Assembly (NCBI RefSeq): GCF_000425945.1
Contig: NZ_AUEK01000008.1
Span: 1-64,000, forward strand
DNA length: 64,000 bases
Source: Candidatus Solirubrobacter pratensis
GTDB lineage: Bacteria; Actinomycetota; Thermoleophilia; Solirubrobacterales; Solirubrobacteraceae
Direction: 5' to 3'
Shown: positions 15,801 to 22,557 of the stretch, one piece after another
Layout: each line of letters opens with the position of its first letter
Numbering within the stretch: position 1 is the stretch's first letter
The notes under the pieces: generated by a model
What the model was told of the DNA's origin: nothing
Seen by the model: the letters and a program-made list of their open reading frames with translations, nothing else
The model's database searches: none
Program-made: the position numbers and the translations under genes

Positions 15801-17492
15801 GCGTGGATGGCCGCGCAGGCGCACAAGCGCGGCCTCCCGCCCGAGCTGCCGGTCATGGCGAGCCTCGTCGAGTCGGGCATGAAGAACCTCCACTACGGCG
15901 ACGCGGACTCTGTCGGCTTCTACCAGATGCGCGTCGGCGTCTGGAACCAGGGCGACTACGCCGGCTACCCCGACAAGCCGGAGCTGCAGGTGAAGTGGTT
16001 CCTCGACCAGGCCGAGGCGGTCAAGGAGCAGCGGCTCGCGGCCGGCAAGCCGATCGACGACCCGAACCAGTACGGCGACTGGATCGCCGACGTCGAGCGC
16101 CCCGCGGAGCAGTACCGCGGCCGCTACCAGCTCAAGCTCGAGGAGGCCCAGGGCCTCCTGAAGAACGCGCAGCCCGCGGCTCCCGCCGCGCCGGCCGCGG
16201 CCGCCGCCGACCCCGCCGCCGCGGCGGCGACCGCCGCCGCCGTCTCCGGCGCCAAGCTGCCGCCGGAGATCGCCAAGCCGCTGAGCGACGCGATCGCCGC
16301 CGGGCAGGCGCCCGGGCCGAAGGCGCTGAAGGCGATCGAGGAGGCGTCGAAGTACGTCGGAACGCCGTACCACTGGGGCGGCTCGACCCCGCAGACCGGC
16401 TTCGACTGCTCCGGCCTGATGCAGTGGTCCTACGCGCAGGCGGGAATCCAGACGCCGCGCGTCACCTACGACCAGATCGACGCGCCCAACGCGGCAAAGG
16501 TCCCCGACATGGCGGATCTACGTCCCGGGGACATGGTCTTCTTCTCCAACGCCGGCGACGTCCACCACGTCGGCATGTACCTCGGCGACCACCAGTTCCT
16601 GCACGCGCCCAGCACCGGCGACGTGGTGAAGGTGTCGAGCCTCGACGAGCCGTACTTCAAGTCGCAGTTCGCGGGCGGCCGGCGCTTCGACCAGGGCGCG
16701 CCCGCCGCGGCCGCGCCGGCCGCAGCGCCCGTGGCCGCGGCCGCCGCCGTGCCGCCCGCCGCCCCGCCGCCCGACCCCACCGAGGTCGCCAACGCCCAGG
16801 CCCAGGTCGCGCGCGACGCCGCCGAGGTCCGCCGCAACGACTCGCAGCTGTTCCGCGCCATCACCGCAGAGGAGGCGCGCAAGCAGAAGCACTCGTCGGT
16901 GATGTTCCTCAAGGCGGTCCAGCCCGACCAGGTCAAGCCGGCCGCCGCGGCCGCGCCGGCGCCGCCCGCGCCCGCCACGGCCCCGCCGGAGCCGGCCGCC
17001 GCGGCGCGCCCCGAGGCCCCGGCGCCCGCCGCGCCCGAGCTCTCGGCCGCCGCGTCGGTCGACCTCCCGAACGCCGCCACCGCCTACCCCGGCGACACCG
17101 CATCCCAGGCGGAGCTCGCGAAGTGGCTGGCGGCGCAGGCGCAGAAGGCGGGCCTGCCGCCGGAGCTGCCGGTGATGGCGTCGCTCGTCGAATCGGGCGT
17201 CAAGAACCTGAGCTTCGGCGACGCCGACTCGGTCGGGTTCTTCCAGATGCGCGTCGGCATCTGGAATCAGGGCGAGTACGCCGGCTATCCGGACAAGCCC
17301 GAGCTGCAGGCGAAGTGGTTCATCGACCATGCGCTCGAGGTCAAGCGCAAGGCGATCGCCGCCGGCGATCCGAACTTCGGCACGGACCCGTCGACGTTCG
17401 GGGAGTGGATCGCCGACGTCGAGCGCCCCGCCGAGCAGTTCCGCGGCCGCTACCAGCTGCGGCTCGGCGAGGCGCGCAAGCTGCTGTCCTAG
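12867..17492 (+). CDS. Giant multi-domain peptidoglycan hydrolase, candidate CIS cargo
   Basis: A 1541-residue protein overlapping the peptidase gene by 14 nt. Parts in order: a leader-like helical domain about 1-90 (LIERLLADPAFRAHFRRDP, then AAACREAGLDELAEEM); M15-like D,D-peptidase about 225-385 (SNHTLGRGFD and DHIHV zinc motifs); CHAP-like amidase about 508-662 (Cys553, His619); second M15-like unit about 690-850 (SNHHFGRGAD, NHLHI); lysozyme-like transglycosylase about 966-1100; NlpC/P60 about 1150-1275 (GFDCSGL with Cys1181, His1234); second transglycosylase unit about 1406-1541 (Glu in MASLVESG). Ala/Pro linkers carry three pairs of a (S/M)xxFLKAV-type motif. There is no signal peptide or transmembrane helix, so a specialised export route is needed. 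Activities follow from the families; being loaded into the CIS is inference. Confidence 0.88.
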   Translation: MASAEADVAARLIERLLADPAFRAHFRRDPAAACREAGLDELAEEMAVGAGKAMYTLDMRESKSSLAGVMMAAAMEGVGIYQFTENVLPHLEEVPGHVADVLSRVDLPAIKLPNFGGGAAGGGSAAAAAVPQAADGVPGGESPPDAADAAGASPAGTAGAAAAPGAPSPSASPPEADGKGVAASGGKADAAAPPGGDVTAAPKASSLVDASPGKAAHAAAPPEARYVPDPAMYGASGTGGAPSPEAAAVLKDPNITLDANGEQDLGSGKMDPRTAAIMLALAKDHKLTISSTFSDHPASTAGGSVSNHTLGRGFDIATIDGQPVNSGSPVAREVAAALSELDPSIRPTEVGTPFPISAPGYFTDAGHQDHIHVAFDDPITNDYKTPPGLLASDPAAPPEAAPAPATAAAPAPVAAAAVATEPPPKPKTGSQAFLKAVTAETASKRKGGDSQAFLKAVEPPKAAAAAPPPARAAAAAAEPGAPAADLASAPTSYPVAEQAAPAPAGGGGSSLGAAALSVAQSQRGVRETGGANTGPQVDQFLAAAKVAPGNPWCASFVTWSLEQAGHKMPGGGWAAVSTWVRNAEQGNGGLKVVSAEEARPGDIVAYDWGGQDDFGADGHIGFLDSNVKDGQFTALEGNNNDAVNVVPRHLGGGPKIVFIRVDGNAQPAAAVPVSAPAVAEQAAPSGGTVDPSQFGAEGTGGAASAEALALLKNKNVVLDSDGVSDIKAGRIDPRVIGVIAKLSHEHKITISCMCSDHSKFTAGGSVSNHHFGRGADIAAIDGQPVGPGNPIAREIASELSTLDPSIRPNEIGSPWAIAGPGYFTDAAHQNHLHIGFKEEIPKDFTPPADVAAPGATPAVAGVAAAGNAAAAPAGVAAPDAAAPPAPAAPGDPAAAPPPKTGSQSFLKAVTAEAAAKDRAARGDSMAFLKAVEPPKAAAAAAPAAGALSPAVAEAAAAAFSGGGPVDYPGDDAPREQIAAWMAAQAHKRGLPPELPVMASLVESGMKNLHYGDADSVGFYQMRVGVWNQGDYAGYPDKPELQVKWFLDQAEAVKEQRLAAGKPIDDPNQYGDWIADVERPAEQYRGRYQLKLEEAQGLLKNAQPAAPAAPAAAAADPAAAAATAAAVSGAKLPPEIAKPLSDAIAAGQAPGPKALKAIEEASKYVGTPYHWGGSTPQTGFDCSGLMQWSYAQAGIQTPRVTYDQIDAPNAAKVPDMADLRPGDMVFFSNAGDVHHVGMYLGDHQFLHAPSTGDVVKVSSLDEPYFKSQFAGGRRFDQGAPAAAAPAAAPVAAAAAVPPAAPPPDPTEVANAQAQVARDAAEVRRNDSQLFRAITAEEARKQKHSSVMFLKAVQPDQVKPAAAAAPAPPAPATAPPEPAAAARPEAPAPAAPELSAAASVDLPNAATAYPGDTASQAELAKWLAAQAQKAGLPPELPVMASLVESGVKNLSFGDADSVGFFQMRVGIWNQGEYAGYPDKPELQAKWFIDHALEVKRKAIAAGDPNFGTDPSTFGEWIADVERPAEQFRGRYQLRLGEARKLLS
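14154..14237 (+). repeat. SQAFLKAV motif pair 1 in hydrolase linker
   Basis: Residues 430-437 and 450-457 of the giant hydrolase both read SQAFLKAV, separated by a charged TAETASKRKGGD spacer. The same paired arrangement returns twice later in the protein, always in linkers between enzyme domains. A conserved short helix in otherwise drifting Ala/Pro linkers suggests a binding motif. Confidence 0.8.
15570..15659 (+). repeat. SQSFLKAV / SMAFLKAV motif pair 2 in hydrolase linker
   Basis: Residues 902-909 (SQSFLKAV) and 924-931 (SMAFLKAV), with the spacer TAEAAAKDRAARGD, repeat the layout of pair 1 between the second M15-like domain and the first transglycosylase domain. Confidence 0.8.
16842..16919 (+). 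repeat. SQLFRAI / SVMFLKAV motif pair 3 in hydrolase linker
   Basis: Residues 1326-1332 (SQLFRAI) and 1344-1351 (SVMFLKAV), separated by TAEEARKQKHS, form the third and most diverged pair, between the NlpC/P60 domain and the last transglycosylase domain. The TAE(E/A/T)A element after the first motif is kept in all three pairs. Confidence 0.75.
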
Positions 17493-18034
17493 GAGCCGCT
17501 CGCGTTTTCGATCGCCTTGCCGCTCGGGGCGACGACCCACCAGTCGGCACCGAAGCCGTCGTTGCCCTGGCCGTTGGTCTCTCCGGCGCCGGAGTCGCCG
17601 GCGAAGTAGTAGAGCGGGTGGCCGCCGTAGGTGACCTCGGTCGTGCCGTCGCTGCGCTTGGTCGTGCCGAGCAGCGAGGCCTTCACTCCCGAGCCGGCCT
17701 TCGGCGTGCCGGCGGTGGTCAGCGGCGGCCACGCCTGCGCGCACGCGCCCGAGCACGTGCTCGTGTTGCCCTTGTCGGCGGCCCACAGGTACAGCGCGCG
17801 GCCCGATGAGTCGACGAGGAACTTGCCGGGATCGCCGTTGCCGGTCTTCAGCGACACGGTGGAGCTGGAGCCCGACGACGGCGTGCTCGCCGGCTGCGAG
17901 CCGTAGGCGTTGCCTGACGACGCCGGCGTCGAGGCGGTGCTCGGCGAGGACGACGAGGAGGAGGAGCCGCCGCCGCAGGCGGTCGCGAGACCGACGGCGG
18001 CGATGGCGAGAGCGGGGAGGATTGGGAGCTTCAT
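17489..18034 (-). CDS. Secreted-repeat lipoprotein (Lipoprotein_15 family)
   Basis: A 181-residue protein starting at the ATG at 18034. The signal peptide ends in a lipobox-like ATAC with Cys20 as the lipidated residue, followed by a Ser-rich tether. Two family repeats follow: LVDSSGRALYLWAADKGN with CSGACAQAWPPL, and GHPLYYFAGDSG with a terminal DWWVVAPSG. The family is common in actinobacteria; its function is poorly known, with a surface redox or haem role proposed. Its stop overlaps the stop of the giant hydrolase by four bases (CTAG), so the two operons converge without a terminator between them. Confidence 0.85.
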   Translation of the reverse strand: MKLPILPALAIAAVGLATACGGGSSSSSSSPSTASTPASSGNAYGSQPASTPSSGSSSTVSLKTGNGDPGKFLVDSSGRALYLWAADKGNTSTCSGACAQAWPPLTTAGTPKAGSGVKASLLGTTKRSDGTTEVTYGGHPLYYFAGDSGAGETNGQGNDGFGADWWVVAPSGKAIENASGS

Positions 18035-18091
18035 GCCCACTAAGACTCCGGCGGCATCCCGATCCTTCCGGGCGATCGGGGGAAATTCCTC

Positions 18092-18097
18092 TAGCCT
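18092..18097 (+). promoter_or_regulatory. -10-like TAGCCT before ECF sigma gene (leaderless)
   Basis: TAGCCT lies 8 nt before the ATG at 18106, within CTAGCCTCGG, which resembles the CTAGACT(T/C)AG sequences before rpoD, lon and the gene at 32112. This spacing places the transcription start at or next to the start codon. No good -35 box is visible. Confidence 0.4.
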
Positions 18098-18105
18098 CGG
18101 AAGCG

Positions 18106-18615
18106 ATGGCGCGGCTCGATCCCCAGGCGCTCGTGCGCCACCTGGACACGCTGCACCGGGCGGCGTGGGCGCTGTGCGGCTCACGCGAGGAGGCCGAGGA
18201 CCTCGTGCAGGACCTCTGCGCGCGCATCCTCGCCAAGCCGCGGCGCGTGAGCGGCGACGAGCTCGCCTACCTGATGCGCGCGCTGCACAACACGTTCCTC
18301 ACCTCGCGCCGGACCGCGTCCCGCCGCCCGCGCGCGGACGTCGAGCTCGAGCACGTCTCCGCCCCCGACCCGCGCACGGACAGCCGCCCGGAGCAGGCGG
18401 CCGAGACGCACGAGGTCTTCGCGGCGATCTCCGCGCTGTCCGACGAGTTCCGGCTGGCGCTGGTCGCCGTCGACATCGCCGGGCTCTCCTACGCCGAGGC
18501 GGCGGACATCCTCGGCACGCGCGAGGCGACGATCGCCTCGCGCCTGTTCCGCGCGCGCGACCAGGTCGCGCGCGCCCTGCGGGAAGTTCCGGCCCCCGAG
18601 CGGAGTGTTAAGTAG
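18106..18615 (+). CDS. ECF-type RNA polymerase sigma factor
   Basis: A 169-residue protein. Region 2 spans about 8-75 (LHRAAWALCGSREEAEDLVQ, then LCARILAKPRR and YLMRALHNTFLTSRR). Region 4 spans about 105-160 (LSDEFRLALVAVDIAGLSYA, then IASRLFRARDQV). The length is typical of group 4 sigma factors. It is followed after 3 nt by an anti-sigma-like membrane protein, the usual pair arrangement. It is placed between the baseplate operon and the kinase-PAAR operon and could control either; no target promoter can be named from the sequence. Confidence 0.9.
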   Translation: MARLDPQALVRHLDTLHRAAWALCGSREEAEDLVQDLCARILAKPRRVSGDELAYLMRALHNTFLTSRRTASRRPRADVELEHVSAPDPRTDSRPEQAAETHEVFAAISALSDEFRLALVAVDIAGLSYAEAADILGTREATIASRLFRARDQVARALREVPAPERSVK

Positions 18616-18618
18616 GCG

Positions 18619-19383
18619 ATGGACGAAGCGACGCAGCGAGAGCTCGCGGCACTGGCCGACGGCTCCCTCCAGCCCGCGGCCCGCGAGGCGCTGCTGCGGC
18701 GTGCGGAGACGTCGCCGGAGCTCGCCGAGGCGCTCGCGCGCCAGCGTCATGCGGTGACCGCGATCCGCGCCGCCGCGCCGCCCGCGCCGGACGCGCTGCG
18801 CGCGCGGGTCGCCGCGATGGTGGCCGCGGCCGACGGCGCCGGCGGGACCGCGACCGAAGGCCACCGCCGCGCGCGTCTCCTGCGTCCTCGCACCTTCGCC
18901 CTCGGCTCGACGGTCGCCGCGCTCGCCGCGGCCGCGGTGATCCTCTTCGCCGGCGGCGCGCAGGGCCCGAGCGTGGCCGACGCCGCGCAGCTCGCGCTCG
19001 CGCCGGCGCGCTCCCCCGCCCCCGCCGCCCAGCCCGCGGCGGGAACGCTCGCGGCATCCGTCGACGGCGTCGCGTACCCGTACTGGGCCGACGCGACCGG
19101 CTGGCGTGCGACCGGCTCGCGCAGCGACGCGGTCGACGGCCGCGCGGTCCGTACGGTCTTCTACGCCGACGCGAAGGGCCGGCGCATCGGCTACACGATC
19201 GCGTCCGGCTCGCCGCTGCCCGCCAAGGGCGGCACGACGGTCGAGCAGGACGGCGCCTCCTACCGCGTCATCCGCTCAGGCGGCGCGACGATCGTGACGT
19301 GGCTGCGCGACGGCCACACGTGCATCCTCGCCGCGCGCGGCGTGCAGGCCAACGTGCTCGTCGGCCTGGCGGCCTGGGCCTGA
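18619..19383 (+). CDS. Putative anti-sigma factor, single-pass membrane protein
   Basis: A 254-residue protein starting 3 nt after the sigma gene. The N-terminal 60 residues (DEATQRELAALADGSLQPA) resemble the cytoplasmic sigma-binding helices of anti-sigma proteins, but the HxxxCxxC zinc motif is absent. One transmembrane helix lies at about 93-114 (ALGSTVAALAAAAVILFAGG). The outer domain (about 150-254) is rich in beta strands (VAYPYWADATGWRATGSRSD), as in RskA-type sensors. The gene stops exactly beside the convergent kinase stop (19383/19384). Role is inferred from pairing and topology. Confidence 0.75.
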   Translation: MDEATQRELAALADGSLQPAAREALLRRAETSPELAEALARQRHAVTAIRAAAPPAPDALRARVAAMVAAADGAGGTATEGHRRARLLRPRTFALGSTVAALAAAAVILFAGGAQGPSVADAAQLALAPARSPAPAAQPAAGTLAASVDGVAYPYWADATGWRATGSRSDAVDGRAVRTVFYADAKGRRIGYTIASGSPLPAKGGTTVEQDGASYRVIRSGGATIVTWLRDGHTCILAARGVQANVLVGLAAWA

Positions 19384-22014
19384 TCAGCCCTCGCCGCCGC
19401 CGGAGACGCTGCCGCCGCCACCGCTGCTGCCACCGCCGGACTTCGGCTTGGAGCTCGAGCCCCCGCCGCCGCCGGTGCCGCCGCCGGTGGTCCCACCGGT
19501 GGTCCCGCCCGTGGTGCCGCCGGTGTTCGGCACCGCGGTGCCCTGCGGAGCCGGCGTCGTGTTGGTCGCCGTCGAGGTGGTCTTCTTCGCCGCCGCCTGC
19601 TTGACGGGATCCTTCTTGAGCACCGGCAGCGCCGTCGCCTTCGGCGCGGACGGCGGCTCGTAGCCGGCGGCCTTGAGCAGCGCGAGCGACTTGGCGACGT
19701 CCTGCCCGGCGGCGACCGCCTTGCCGCTCTCGCGCCGGTAGCCGCCGCGATCCTTCGACCGCGCCTCCTTGGCGGCCTGCTTGTACGCGGCGCCGGCGGC
19801 CTTCAGCGCCGCCGTGAGCTGGGCGTTGCCGAGCACGTCGGCGGGGCTGAGCGAGAGCCCGCCGAGCGTCCTGGCGGCGCTCGCGTACGCGGATGCCAGC
19901 CGGTCGGTCGCCGGCGCCTGGGCGCCTCGCGTCCTGGCCTGCCGGAGCGCGCGGGCGGCGGAGCTCTGCCGCTGACCGAGCTTCGCCAGCGTGCTCGCCA
20001 GGCGGCCGGCATAGTCCTTGCTCGGACCGACCGGGAACGGCTTGCCCTGGTCGACCCGGAACGTCTTGGCGACCGCGTCGCAGGTCGGCGCGAACGCGGC
20101 CGCGCCGCCCGTTGCCGGCACGCAGGCGAGCGTCGCGACGCCGGCGGTCGTCGGCACGGCGAAGATCGTCGCGACGCGGTCGCCGCCGATCTTCACGTTG
20201 GCGTACCGGTACGCCTGGACGCCGCCGCCGAGGTCGGCCGCCGTGCGCCGCGGCACGTCGCCGGCCGCCGCGATCAGGTCCTGCGAGAGCAGCGTCGAGT
20301 TGGCGGCGCTGTCGTCCGCCTTGCCGAACTCGATCGCCCCGCCGCCGGGGCCCGCGAACGACGTCGGGCCGGGGAGCCCCGGGACCACCGGCGGCGACGC
20401 CGGCGCGGACCAGCCCATCGGCACCTTCAGCGAGAGGCCGGCGCTCGACGCGGCGACCGCCGGCGCCGTGTTGCTCACGGGCTTCGGCGCTGCGCCGCCG
20501 TCATTCCCGCCGCCGCCCCCGGCGGCCACGATCGCGATCACGGCGGCCACGGCGACGCCGCCCCCGATCGCTGCGGGGACGATCCAGCGGCGCGGCTTCT
20601 CCTCGCGCGGCTGCACCGCCGGCGGCTCCGGGGCGAGCGCCTTCGGCATGACCGTCGGCGCCACCTCCTCGCGCTCCGGCGGGGAGACGACCTGCTCGGG
20701 CTCGGGCGGCGGCGTGACGACGGGCGGCTCGCTCGTCGGCGGGAGCGAAGGCGGCGGGGCGACGTAGGTCTCGAAGCCGGGCTGGTGGACGACGGCGTCC
20801 GGCTCGGGCGCGGGAAGCGGCGGCGGCGGGATCAGCGCGTCGGTCGGCGGCGGCGGCGCGGGCTGCCCGAACGTCACGAAGCCGGTCTCGGCGACCGGCT
20901 CGTCGCCGGCCGGTGGCGCGGGAACCGCCGGCGAGGGCATCGGCGTCGGCGGGCCGGTGACCGGCTCCGGGATCACGGGCGCCGACGCCGACGGCGGCGG
21001 CGTGTACATCGGTGGCGCCGTCTGCGGACCCGTGTCGGCCGTCTGCCCCCACGCGAAGGACTTGAACTCCTCCGACGCCGTGCCGTCCATGTTGGTCTGG
21101 AACGGCGCCGGCGTCAGCGGCTTCGAGCCGTCGGACTCCGTCACGCGCTCGACCAGCCGCGCCTCGCGCCGCCAGCGCGGGCCGAGCAGGCTGAGCAGGA
21201 CCTCCTCGAAGTCGTCCCACGCGTCCTGCGCGTCCTGCGTGCGCCGGCCCGGCTCCTTGACGAGCAGCCGCTCGATCCAGTCGGAGATCCGCTGGTCGAC
21301 CTCGGGCACGATCGACTTGACCGGCGCGATCTGCTCGTTGACGTGGCGCAGGAGGATCGCCATCGGCGCGTCGGAGTCGTGGAACGGCACGTTGCCCGTG
21401 AACAGCTCGAACGCCATGCACCCGACCGAGTAGAGGTCGGTCCACGGCCCGATGTCCTGCGCCATCGCCTGCTCAGGCGCCATGTAGGTCGGCGTGCCGA
21501 CGGTCGTGCCCGTCGCGGTCAGGAACGCGCCGGTCTGCATCTTCGTCGTCGCCTTTGCGATGCCGAAGTCGGCGATCTTCACGCGGCCGTCGGCCGTGAC
21601 CATCAGGTTCTCCGGCTTGAGGTCGCGATGGACGATGCCGTGCGACTCCGCGTGCGTGAGCCCGGCGAGCAGGCCCTCGAGCACGCCGCCGATCTGCGCG
21701 AGCGTGAGCCTGCCCACGTAGGGGCGCAGCGAGCCGCGCTCGACGTACTCCATCGCGATGTAGGGCGTGCCGTCGTGCTCGAAGTAGTCGTGGACGGTGA
21801 CGATGTTCGGGTGCGAGAGCGAGCCGGCCACGCGCGACTCGCGCAGGAAGCGCTGCGCGAACGAGGGATCCGACGCGTGGAAGGCGCCGAGCTCCTTGAG
21901 CGCCACGAAGCGGTCGAGGTCGGTCTGGCGGGCCAGGTAGACCATGGCCATGCCGCCGCGGCCCACCTCGCGGAGGATCTCGTAGCGGCCGACCGTCTTC
22001 ATCACGTCAGGCAT
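19384..22014 (-). CDS. Transmembrane Ser/Thr protein kinase, CIS-linked
   Basis: An 876-residue Hanks-type kinase. Kinase domain about 9-275: Gly loop GRGGMAM, Lys40, HRDLKPEN with catalytic Asp131, DFG at 149-151. A Pro-rich juxtamembrane linker about 310-460, rich in Thr and Pro with many possible phosphosites, precedes a transmembrane helix about 475-500. Outside is a domain of about 200 residues (VPMGWSAPASPPVVPGLPG), helices rich in Ala and Lys, and a Gly/Ser/Thr tail with TGG repeats. Unlike PknB it has no PASTA domains; those are on the 8272-11220 protein. It lies 16 nt downstream of the PAAR-like spike-tip gene in one operon, so it is likely part of CIS control. An FHA-domain partner is encoded nearby. 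Confidence 0.92.
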   Translation of the reverse strand: MPDVMKTVGRYEILREVGRGGMAMVYLARQTDLDRFVALKELGAFHASDPSFAQRFLRESRVAGSLSHPNIVTVHDYFEHDGTPYIAMEYVERGSLRPYVGRLTLAQIGGVLEGLLAGLTHAESHGIVHRDLKPENLMVTADGRVKIADFGIAKATTKMQTGAFLTATGTTVGTPTYMAPEQAMAQDIGPWTDLYSVGCMAFELFTGNVPFHDSDAPMAILLRHVNEQIAPVKSIVPEVDQRISDWIERLLVKEPGRRTQDAQDAWDDFEEVLLSLLGPRWRREARLVERVTESDGSKPLTPAPFQTNMDGTASEEFKSFAWGQTADTGPQTAPPMYTPPPSASAPVIPEPVTGPPTPMPSPAVPAPPAGDEPVAETGFVTFGQPAPPPPTDALIPPPPLPAPEPDAVVHQPGFETYVAPPPSLPPTSEPPVVTPPPEPEQVVSPPEREEVAPTVMPKALAPEPPAVQPREEKPRRWIVPAAIGGGVAVAAVIAIVAAGGGGGNDGGAAPKPVSNTAPAVAASSAGLSLKVPMGWSAPASPPVVPGLPGPTSFAGPGGGAIEFGKADDSAANSTLLSQDLIAAAGDVPRRTAADLGGGVQAYRYANVKIGGDRVATIFAVPTTAGVATLACVPATGGAAAFAPTCDAVAKTFRVDQGKPFPVGPSKDYAGRLASTLAKLGQRQSSAARALRQARTRGAQAPATDRLASAYASAARTLGGLSLSPADVLGNAQLTAALKAAGAAYKQAAKEARSKDRGGYRRESGKAVAAGQDVAKSLALLKAAGYEPPSAPKATALPVLKKDPVKQAAAKKTTSTATNTTPAPQGTAVPNTGGTTGGTTGGTTGGGTGGGGGSSSKPKSGGGSSGGGGSVSGGGEG

Positions 22015-22030
22015 CCCTGCGTTCCCTCTC

Positions 22031-22387
22031 CTAGCCGGCCGCGATCACTTGTACTTGCCCCGGGAAGACGACCATCAGCGTCGGGCAGGGCGCTGGAGCG
22101 CCGTCCGTCACGCCGGGCACGGACGGGTTGCCGAGCATGACCGGCTTGCCGCCCACCATCACCTTCGTCGAGACCGATGCGCCCGGCACCGGCAGGACCG
22201 TGCTCGTGGTGCACGGCTTGCTCGCCGGCGAGGGCGGGACCGGGCACGTCGTCGGGTTGCCGGAGATGTCCCCCGCGCAGATCGCGGGCGCGCCGCCGAT
22301 CATCACCTTGGTCTGCTTCGGGAACACGACGACCGGCCCGGCGTGGCAGCAGGTGATCTGGGCGGAGCTGTTGACGATCGGGGGCAT
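22031..22387 (-). CDS. PAAR-like spike-tip protein
   Basis: A 118-residue protein starting at the ATG at 22387, which follows AAGGAAAG. It holds two copies of the PAAR-like pattern: PKQTKVMIGGAPAICAGDIS and GASVSTKVMVGGKPVMLGN, joined by a Cys/Pro-rich stretch. PAAR-like proteins of this class cap the VgrG trimer and sharpen the needle in CIS and T6SS (Afp10 role). It has no C-terminal toxin. It is the first gene of the operon with the Ser/Thr kinase and lies more than 13 kb from the baseplate genes, which is unusual; normally it sits next to gp25. A longer start at 22444 would overlap the -35 box and is less likely. Confidence 0.85.
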   Translation of the reverse strand: MPPIVNSSAQITCCHAGPVVVFPKQTKVMIGGAPAICAGDISGNPTTCPVPPSPASKPCTTSTVLPVPGASVSTKVMVGGKPVMLGNPSVPGVTDGAPAPCPTLMVVFPGQVQVIAAG

Positions 22388-22415
22388 GCCCTTTCCTTGC
22401 GCTATGGCGGCGCGT

Positions 22416-22444
22416 AGTATCGCCGCACCCTGACCCCTCGACAA
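22416..22444 (-). promoter_or_regulatory. Promoter of the PAAR-kinase operon
   Basis: On the minus strand, TTGTCG (22439-22444) and GATACT (22416-22421) are separated by exactly 17 bp, close to the housekeeping consensus. The predicted start lies about 20 nt before the PAAR ATG, leaving room for the AAGGAAAG ribosome-binding site. Confidence 0.55.
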
Positions 22445-22513
22445 CCATCCCCCAGGGTGAAGCTCGCGTTCGCCGTCCGCGAAGGCCTCATCTGACGCCC
22501 GCTGCTAGGGATA

Positions 22514-22534
22514 GGAGGCCTGACATGGGCCTCC
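22514..22534. promoter_or_regulatory. Hairpin over a ribosome-binding site, ArsA leader
   Basis: GGAGGCC (22514-22520) and GGCCTCC (22528-22534) form a perfect 7-bp stem with a 7-nt loop. The left arm contains the only strong Shine-Dalgarno sequence (AGGAGG) of the leader. The hairpin also covers the start codon of the small ORF at 22525, so folding would block its translation. Confidence 0.5.
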
Positions 22535-22557
22535 CGTCCACCATGTGTTCATGCTGA
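22525..22557 (+). CDS. Possible 10-residue leader peptide (MGLPSTMCSC)
   Basis: The ATG at 22525 lies 6 nt after AGGAGG (22513-22518), an ideal distance. The frame reads MGLPSTMCSC and stops at TGA 22555-22557, overlapping the start of the ArsA-like gene in another frame. The ArsA start codons at 22545 and 22551 are too far from this ribosome-binding site. Translation of the small ORF would deliver ribosomes to the ArsA start. The two Cys near the end are noteworthy. The call rests on spacing only. Confidence 0.4.
   Translation: MGLPSTMCSC

Noticed and set aside
14394..16373. Minus-strand open frame inside the giant hydrolase gene
   Set aside because: Arg/Gly-rich antisense shadow; the plus strand has complete catalytic motifs.
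2292..22387. Type VI secretion system
   Set aside because: VgrG-like and PAAR-like proteins, gp25 and FHA would suit T6SS, but the LysM tube initiator and the large gp6/tail-I-like baseplate proteins are eCIS/phage type, and no TssJLM membrane complex is seen.
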